Below are positions 7,622 to 11,717 of a stretch of 11,717 nt of DNA, piece after piece. The translations under genes and the position numbers were made by a program. This stretch comes from Clostridiales bacterium (lineage in GTDB: Bacteria; Bacillota; Clostridia; Oscillospirales; Oscillospiraceae), in the NCBI GenBank assembly GCA_019422005.1, contig JAHZEF010000072.1:1-11717 (forward strand), written 5' to 3'. How positions within the stretch are numbered: the stretch's first letter is position 1; every line of letters starts with the position of its first letter. Under the pieces are notes generated by a model, which saw only the letters and a program-made list of their open reading frames with translations, did not search any database and had not been told where the DNA came from.

Positions 7622-8548
7622 TTATGAGCCGCTATCATCTTCCGCGGCCTCTGCAGGCCCATTGCCGGTGAACCGTTTCAGCTCATCAATAAACAATTTC
7701 ATCAGCGGGCTCATCCATTTATTTTTGTGATAGGCGCAAACGGCGGATATTTCCCTGTGTTCAATATTGGTGGGGATTGCAGCCAAGCTGCCATCCATCA
7801 ATTCCTTTTCCACCGTATAACGGGGCAAAAACGATATTCCCACATCGTTCATCACCAGATTTTTGATTGTGGAAATGCTGCCAAGTTCGATGGTATGATC
7901 CAGAATAATGGCATTCCTCTTTAAATACGCTTCAAATATCTGTCTGAAAATGCAGTTTGGCTCGTTGATAATAAGTGGTATCTGAAGCTGCTGTTCCGGC
8001 GTTGTGAAATCAGAAAATTTCCTTGCCGTATTCGGAGAGGCAACCAAAACAACAGGGTACACGCCGAGGGGGATTGTAACGAGAGTATCCCCCAATCCGC
8101 CCACGTCCTGATAAAAGATCCCGACATCCAGATTGCCGGCAATCAATTCATTCCGTATTTCATAACAATTCATGGAACGGATGAAAAGCTTTGCCTTCGG
8201 CGCCTGATTGGCGACCCCTTTCAGAACCTTCGGCAATTGATAGCACAGGTAGGTTTCTGCAGCACCGATATGCAGTGCACCGCAGCACTGCCCCATTTCC
8301 TTTTCAAAATAGTCCAGCTTATCAACGGCCCCCAAAATCTCTTTCACGTAAGGGATCAGCCTCTGCCCCGCAGAGGTCAGTACCATCTTTCTGCCGACTT
8401 TTTCAAACAGGGAAACCGACAGTTCTTTTTCCAGCTGGCCAATTTGAAAGGTAATCGTAGACTGTGTATAATTCAGCTTTTCCGCGGCAGCGGTAAAGCT
8501 GCCTTCTTCCACGATGGTTTGAAACGTAAATAAATTTTTGAACTCCAT
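7622..8548 (-). CDS. LysR-family transcriptional regulator
   Basis: 308 residues from ATG 8548. A TTG four codons upstream (8560) is also open, but GGAG 6 nt before the ATG (8554-8557) favours the ATG. Residues about 1-60 are the LysR winged helix-turn-helix (EFKNLFTFQTIVEEGSFTAA, then AEKLNYTQSTITFQIGQLE), followed by the linker helix. From about 90 to 300 is the periplasmic-binding-like effector domain starting LHIGAAETY. Length and domain order are normal for the family. It is divergent from the MFS transporter with a 114-bp AT-rich gap, the standard arrangement for a LysR regulator controlling its neighbour and itself. The co-inducer is not known; a carboxylate carried by the transporter is a reasonable guess only. 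Confidence 0.92.
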   Translation of the reverse strand: MEFKNLFTFQTIVEEGSFTAAAEKLNYTQSTITFQIGQLEKELSVSLFEKVGRKMVLTSAGQRLIPYVKEILGAVDKLDYFEKEMGQCCGALHIGAAETYLCYQLPKVLKGVANQAPKAKLFIRSMNCYEIRNELIAGNLDVGIFYQDVGGLGDTLVTIPLGVYPVVLVASPNTARKFSDFTTPEQQLQIPLIINEPNCIFRQIFEAYLKRNAIILDHTIELGSISTIKNLVMNDVGISFLPRYTVEKELMDGSLAAIPTNIEHREISAVCAYHKNKWMSPLMKLFIDELKRFTGNGPAEAAEDDSGS

Positions 8549-8594
8549 TCCCCGCTCCAATCATTCAAAAAAATCAAACTTAATATTTTATTCT

Positions 8595-8609
8595 TTCAAT
8601 TTGTTTGAA
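8595..8609. promoter_or_regulatory. candidate LysR-type operator
   Basis: A perfect inverted repeat, TTCAA-N5-TTGAA (8595-8599 and 8605-8609), fits the LysR T-N11-A rule. It overlaps the -35 box of the transporter promoter and sits in the gap between the divergent LysR and MFS genes. Confidence 0.5.
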
Positions 8610-8629
8610 CTGTTTGCTTGTAGTATACT
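8601..8629 (+). promoter_or_regulatory. promoter of the MFS transporter gene
   Basis: TTGTTT (8601-8606), a 17-bp spacer and TATACT (8624-8629), followed by an AAGGGGAG ribosome site (8648-8655) and ATG 8663. The -35 lies inside the candidate LysR palindrome, so bound regulator could repress or reposition polymerase there. Confidence 0.6.
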
Positions 8630-8662
8630 CAAAACACAAAGAAAGTCAAGGGGAGTATCTGT

Positions 8663-9919
8663 ATGACAGGCATAGTTCAGAAAAACAAACCATCAAACGG
8701 ATTCTTTTGCATTGTCCTTGTGGCCGCTGCCTGCATTGTTCACGGCATCATGCAGGGTGTCCACGACAATTATGGCATTATGATGAACGGGCTGGTTGGA
8801 ACAACAGGGATTTCATACGCCTTCATCAGCTTTTGTATTGGCATAGGCGCCCTGGTGTATGGCGCGGCACAGCCTTTTCTTGGGATGCTGGCACTGAAAA
8901 AGTCCTTTGCGTTCGTGATCCTGTTGGGAATTGCCTTTACCGTATTGGGGTTAGTGATCACGCCAGTCTGCCGAACTGAGCTATCCGTACTCGTCTTCTT
9001 CGGACTCATGCTGCCTTTCGGCACAACAGGGCTTTGCTTTGGCATTGTGATGGGCGCTGTTACGCCATTCCTCGGAGAAAAACGAGCCGCGATTGTCTCG
9101 GGTATCGTCCAGGCCAGCGCGGGCATCGGAGATGCGCTGATGTCACCTGCGCTGCAGGCGCTGTCGGACAGGTTTGGGATCCGTACGGCGATGAGCGTCA
9201 CAGCAGTTCCGTTCGTCATCATGATACCGATCGCTGTCTGGCTTGGTTGGATCAATCGGAAAAGCAGGGAGGCGGAAGCGGCAGAGCCGGAGGCGGCCGT
9301 CTCGCTGACAGCGATGTTGAAAAATGCGCTTCAGGAACGGGATTACCGGTTAATCCTGATTGGCTTTGCAACCTGCGGCTTTAATATGTCCATTATAGAA
9401 AGTCACCTGTATTCGCAGTACCTGTCATATGGAATTGACAACTCCGCCGCATCGCTCACGCTGACTGTCTATGGGATTGCGACTATGCTTGGCGCCGTTC
9501 TTTCAGGCTTCCTCAGTTCTAAATTTAAGATGAAAAATGTGCTGGGAACAGTATATGCTTTACGCGTATTCGTATCTTTGGCATTTCTTTTCGCGCCAAA
9601 ATCAGTTTCGTTTGCCTTTATTGCGGCCGCTGTACTTGGGCTTTGCGGCGATTCGACGGTGCCGCCGACATCCGGTATTGTGCGCAAGCAGTTCGGCGCA
9701 GGAAATATGGCGGTGCTTTACGGCTTCGCCCTCATCGGGCATCAGGTTGGGGCATTTTTCAGTTCCTTCCTCGGCGGCCTATTCATAAATTACAATCTGG
9801 GATATGCGCCGCTGTGGGTTGTCAACCTCTGCCTCGCTCTCATTGCTGCAGCAGCAAGCTATCGGATAACAGGAAAAACTGCCGGGCGCACCCTGCAGCA
9901 ATCCGGCAAGGATGTATGA
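8663..9919 (+). CDS. MFS transporter, oxalate:formate antiporter / monocarboxylate carrier type
   Basis: 418 residues starting at ATG 8663, 7 nt after AAGGGGAG. The protein is strongly hydrophobic throughout, consistent with about 12 membrane helices in two halves. They are split by a charged central loop near residues 195-220 (WINRKSREAEAAEPEAA). The first loops carry MFS-like features (YGAAQPFLGMLALKKSF), and TPFLGEKRAAIVSGIVQASA suits the OFA/MCT branch. It should sit in the inner membrane and move a small carboxylate or drug-like solute by ion coupling or exchange; the substrate cannot be told from sequence. It is divergent from the LysR regulator, which probably controls it, and is followed by a strong terminator at 10104-10147. 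The end is TGA at 9917-9919. Confidence 0.88.
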   Translation: MTGIVQKNKPSNGFFCIVLVAAACIVHGIMQGVHDNYGIMMNGLVGTTGISYAFISFCIGIGALVYGAAQPFLGMLALKKSFAFVILLGIAFTVLGLVITPVCRTELSVLVFFGLMLPFGTTGLCFGIVMGAVTPFLGEKRAAIVSGIVQASAGIGDALMSPALQALSDRFGIRTAMSVTAVPFVIMIPIAVWLGWINRKSREAEAAEPEAAVSLTAMLKNALQERDYRLILIGFATCGFNMSIIESHLYSQYLSYGIDNSAASLTLTVYGIATMLGAVLSGFLSSKFKMKNVLGTVYALRVFVSLAFLFAPKSVSFAFIAAAVLGLCGDSTVPPTSGIVRKQFGAGNMAVLYGFALIGHQVGAFFSSFLGGLFINYNLGYAPLWVVNLCLALIAAAASYRITGKTAGRTLQQSGKDV

Positions 9920-10371
9920 ACGGCAAGGGCTCTGCCTGTTTCCCCGGCATGGCTTGGCACCCTCCGGCGTCCCGGCCTCCGGCAGGCTCCCTTCGGAGCG
10001 GCCATCGCTTTCATCCTCTGTCCCCTCCTGGGATCCGGTGCAGGCAGATACTTGCCGCAGGCGCCTTTCTCCCCATGTATCCCTGTCCCGGAAGGTACAG
10101 CAAAAAGCCCGCCCTGCTGAACGTTCCCGTTCAGCAGGGCGGGTTTTGGGGTCTGTCATTCTGCGGCGGTTCCCCCGGAAGTACCGGAATGGACATCAAT
10201 CATATCAATCCGGTAACAAGAGCCGGCGGCGGCAGACAAAAGCCTGCCGCCGTTCAGAACCCGCCCAAAATCCAAAAGGGCGGTTAATGGCAACGCACGA
10301 AGTGCGCCGTTCATCTCGACCATTGACGGCTCTGAGCGGATTTGCTCTCCCTTACCAGGAGGTGAAATGTG
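9920..10371. other. gene-poor region with hairpins and a possible mobile-element remnant
   Basis: No convincing gene. It contains the terminator at 10104-10147 and two further hairpins (arms 10227-10235 with 10244-10252; 10261-10266 with 10278-10283). A small CGCAC-GAA-GTGCG hairpin lies at 10294-10306, and a 32-codon frame starts at ATG 10287 (MATHEVRRSSRPLT). AGGAGG at 10357-10362 sits 4 nt before ATG 10367. The frame from that ATG runs only 41 codons, antisense to the next gene, and matches nothing. Base composition drops at about 10370, so this may be the edge of an inserted block with a truncated gene start. Confidence 0.45.
10104..10147. terminator. strong bidirectional rho-independent terminator
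   Basis: A perfect 16-bp GC-rich stem (10108-10123 with 10128-10143) has a 4-nt TTCC loop. It is flanked by AAAAA on the left and TTTT on the right, so U-runs follow on both strands. It would end transcripts of the MFS gene coming from the left and of the TIGR04076/nitroreductase operon coming from the right. Confidence 0.85.
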
Positions 10372-10764
10372 TTATTCTTCATTGAGCCGCTCAATTTTGA
10401 AAATTACAGGTCTCGTTCCATCAGAGCAGCAGGTAATCATTGTATTTTCCTCTTTCATCCATCCCTTCATAATTGAGCCGCCCTGAAGTCCAGTATAGAT
10501 GTATCTGGAAATAGCGTCCCATGCCTCTGAACAATGAGGCATTTGGGGTCCTCCTGCCACAGTGGTTGGGTCTGCATCAGTTTTTGTCAAGGTATTCAAG
10601 CCCATATGCCAAAAATCATCTCGTTCATCATCACGATAGAAAACAAATTCATCCCCTACATTATAGCAGGGACAGACGCCAGAGTTCGGATCGGCGCAAT
10701 ATTGCGCCTGGAGTTCTGGATAAAGTTTCTTGTCTATCACGGTTACTTTTACTTTGTATTTCAT
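10372..10764 (-). CDS. TIGR04076 family protein, function unknown
   Basis: 130 residues, ATG 10764 with GGGAG about 6 nt upstream. The sequence matches the conserved TIGR04076 pattern: KVKVTVIDKKLYPEL at the start, YC with CPC (C23, C31, C33), the VGDEFVF motif, C78 with an AW (HCSEAW), GWMKEENTMITCCSDG with C112-C113, and RPVIFKIER at the end. The many conserved Cys suggest metal or redox chemistry, but no function is established for the family. It follows the nitroreductase by 10 bp, so the two are almost certainly co-transcribed and probably under HxlR control. Length is normal. Codon use is AT-richer than in the left half of the window. Confidence 0.85.
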   Translation of the reverse strand: MKYKVKVTVIDKKLYPELQAQYCADPNSGVCPCYNVGDEFVFYRDDERDDFWHMGLNTLTKTDADPTTVAGGPQMPHCSEAWDAISRYIYTGLQGGSIMKGWMKEENTMITCCSDGTRPVIFKIERLNEE

Positions 10765-10774
10765 TTTCGCTCCC

Positions 10775-11302
10775 TCATTTCACATAAAATACGCGATTTT
10801 CTTTTCGTTTTGGCGTTTTTGGATAATTACCATCCAAATATCCAAGGGCACAGTGACCAATGCCTTCATACTCGCCTTCAACTCCAAGGCTTTTCAAAAA
10901 TTCTTTTCCCCATTCCGTTTCAAATTCTTCTTTCGCCCGATGAATCCAACAGCTTCCAATACCAAGGTCATGTGCGGCAAGCATGAGATTCCCCATCACT
11001 AAGCTACCGTCATAGACACGATTTTCCCAGTCTTTCTTTGCCAGCACGATCAACATGGCCGGTGCGCCGTAAAATGGGTCAACCCCTTCCTTCCACCCGC
11101 CGATCTTACAGTTCATCTTGGATATTTGATCCCGAACCGCCTTGTTCGTCACCTGAACAATGATCGTATTTTGGTATCCCATACCGTTGGCCGCATAGAG
11201 CCCCGCTTCAATAATCTGGTCGATAATTTCTTGCGGGATCATATCCGGTTTGTACTTGCGAATGCTCCGCCGAGCCTTTACTTGTTGCAGTACGCTACTC
11301 AT
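10775..11302 (-). CDS. nitroreductase family protein (FMN-dependent)
   Basis: 175 residues if started at ATG 11302. An ATG two codons earlier (11308) is only 1 nt from GGAGG (11310-11314), while 11302 has the proper 7-nt spacing. The N-terminal RRSIRKY motif (about residues 11-17) is the nitroreductase FMN phosphate-binding signature. YAANGMGYQNT and the C-terminal LGIGSCWIHRAKEEF with GHCALGYLDG are typical of short nitroreductase-fold enzymes that reduce quinones, nitro compounds or related substrates with NAD(P)H in the cytoplasm. It heads the operon with the TIGR04076 gene, is divergent from the HxlR regulator and has its own promoter at 11342-11370. Such HxlR-nitroreductase pairs usually respond to electrophile or quinone stress. 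Substrate not determinable. Confidence 0.9.
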   Translation of the reverse strand: MSSVLQQVKARRSIRKYKPDMIPQEIIDQIIEAGLYAANGMGYQNTIIVQVTNKAVRDQISKMNCKIGGWKEGVDPFYGAPAMLIVLAKKDWENRVYDGSLVMGNLMLAAHDLGIGSCWIHRAKEEFETEWGKEFLKSLGVEGEYEGIGHCALGYLDGNYPKTPKRKENRVFYVK

Positions 11303-11341
11303 ATTCATTCCTCCGAAACACCTTGTTTTTTTGTCAGTAAA

Positions 11342-11370
11342 ATTGTATCATGGAGTAGTTTTTACAACAA
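11342..11370 (-). promoter_or_regulatory. promoter of the nitroreductase operon
   Basis: On the minus strand, TTGTTG (11370-11365), a 17-bp spacer and TACAAT (11347-11342). The start codon at 11302 follows at a normal leader distance. The -35 end touches the left half of the palindrome at 11370-11394. Confidence 0.6.
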
Positions 11371-11394
11371 GTACGGTATTTTAATATATGTACT
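11370..11394. promoter_or_regulatory. candidate HxlR operator
   Basis: Perfect inverted half-sites AGTAC (11370-11374) and GTACT (11390-11394), 20 bp centre to centre, lie in the divergent gap between the nitroreductase -35 and the hxlR-type start. Spacing of two helical turns suits a dimeric winged-helix regulator. A TATAGT (11404-11409) just right of it may be the -10 of the regulator, though its -35 is weak. Confidence 0.45.
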
Positions 11395-11427
11395 ATATTA
11401 AAGTATAGTGTATTAGGAGGTATCCCT

Positions 11428-11717
11428 ATGAAAAAAACCATAAAAGAGGAAAAAAGAGTTTTTGCGGCAAACGGTTTAAAAAATACAGGATTTTACTACA
11501 CAAAAAAATTGTTGCAGGGGAAGTATAAACTTCCCATCTTATATTGCTTGCAACTGGACGGGCCGACACGCTATAATGAATTGTTACGAAAAATGGAAAC
11601 AGCAACCTTTCGTTCTTTGACAAAGGCATTGAAAGAATTAGAGGAGGACGGCTTGATTCTCCGAAAAGATTATGGAGAAATTCCTCCCAAAGTTGAATAT
11701 AGCCTCTCTTCCCGTGG
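11428..11717 (+). CDS. HxlR-family winged-helix transcriptional regulator, 3' end outside window
   Basis: ATG 11428 follows TAGGAGGT (11413-11420). About 97 codons are visible before the edge. The protein carries the HxlR hallmark order: GKYKLPILYCLQLDGPTRYN, then ELLRKMETATFRSLTKALKE, then LEEDGLILRKDYGEIPPKVE with YSLSSRG. That is the recognition helix, wing and conserved EIPPKVEYSL strand; only the last few residues are missing for a normal length of about 105-120. Family members bind palindromes near their own promoter and sense electrophiles or disulfide stress, often through an N-terminal Cys. Here the only visible Cys is near residue 39. It is divergent from the nitroreductase, which it likely represses. 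Confidence 0.92.
   Translation, partial: MKKTIKEEKRVFAANGLKNTGFYYTKKLLQGKYKLPILYCLQLDGPTRYNELLRKMETATFRSLTKALKELEEDGLILRKDYGEIPPKVEYSLSSR

Noticed and set aside
9779..10159. Minus-strand 126-codon ORF after the MFS gene
   Set aside because: It overlaps the end of the MFS gene and the terminator, and reads as low-complexity text with no domain.
10534..10986. Plus-strand 150-codon ORF over the TIGR04076 and nitroreductase genes
   Set aside because: Antisense shadow of two clearly recognised minus-strand genes.

Overview
The window looks like chromosomal DNA of a gut-type, fairly GC-rich Clostridia (Firmicutes) bacterium. The evidence is strong AAGGAGG-type ribosome sites, a BspA-type leucine-rich-repeat surface protein with YDG/MBG-like repeats, an OFA/monocarboxylate-type MFS carrier, and a TIGR04076 / nitroreductase / HxlR cassette. 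Genus cannot be set from the sequence alone. Base composition changes along the window: the left 6 kb is very GC-rich, the middle is moderate, and the last 1.3 kb is clearly AT-richer, so the right end was probably acquired separately.

Layout. (1) 1-5884, minus strand: one uninterrupted reading frame for a giant secreted protein. At least 1961 residues are visible and the gene runs off the left edge. It has a signal peptide, a BspA-type LRR block, a Cys-rich segment and a long C-terminal array of Ig-like YDG repeats with a period near 99 residues. The two long plus-strand ORFs over it are mirror shadows. (2) 5885-6369: a leader plus what looks like an invertible promoter switch. Three copies of a 22-bp site (A 6043-6064, B 6074-6095, C 6344-6365) each have two near-palindromic 8-bp arms around an asymmetric 6-bp core, which is the layout of a tyrosine-recombinase core site. 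A and B point one way and C the other. Between B and C lies a good sigma-A-type promoter (TTGATT, 17 bp, TAAAAT) that now points away from the surface-protein gene. Flipping the segment would aim it at that gene, so the window appears to show the OFF orientation. (3) 6370-7215, minus: a tyrosine recombinase of 281 codons keeping every catalytic residue but carrying two in-frame stops (TAG at codon 62, TGA at codon 175), so the switch may be locked or served in trans. (4) 7216-7621: a gene-poor stretch with a long 19-bp-stem hairpin.

(5) 7622-8548, minus, and 8663-9919, plus: a divergent LysR-type regulator and MFS transporter, with a TTCAA-N5-TTGAA palindrome over the transporter -35 box. (6) 9920-10371: no convincing gene; a strong bidirectional terminator, further hairpins, and a possible remnant of a mobile element. 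(7) 10372-11302, minus: a TIGR04076 protein and a small nitroreductase in one operon, divergent from (8) an HxlR regulator at 11428, cut by the right edge. An AGTAC-N15-GTACT palindrome between them is a candidate HxlR operator.

The main point of interest is region 2 with region 3: a candidate phase-variation module controlling a giant adhesin-like protein, next to its presumed, now broken, recombinase.
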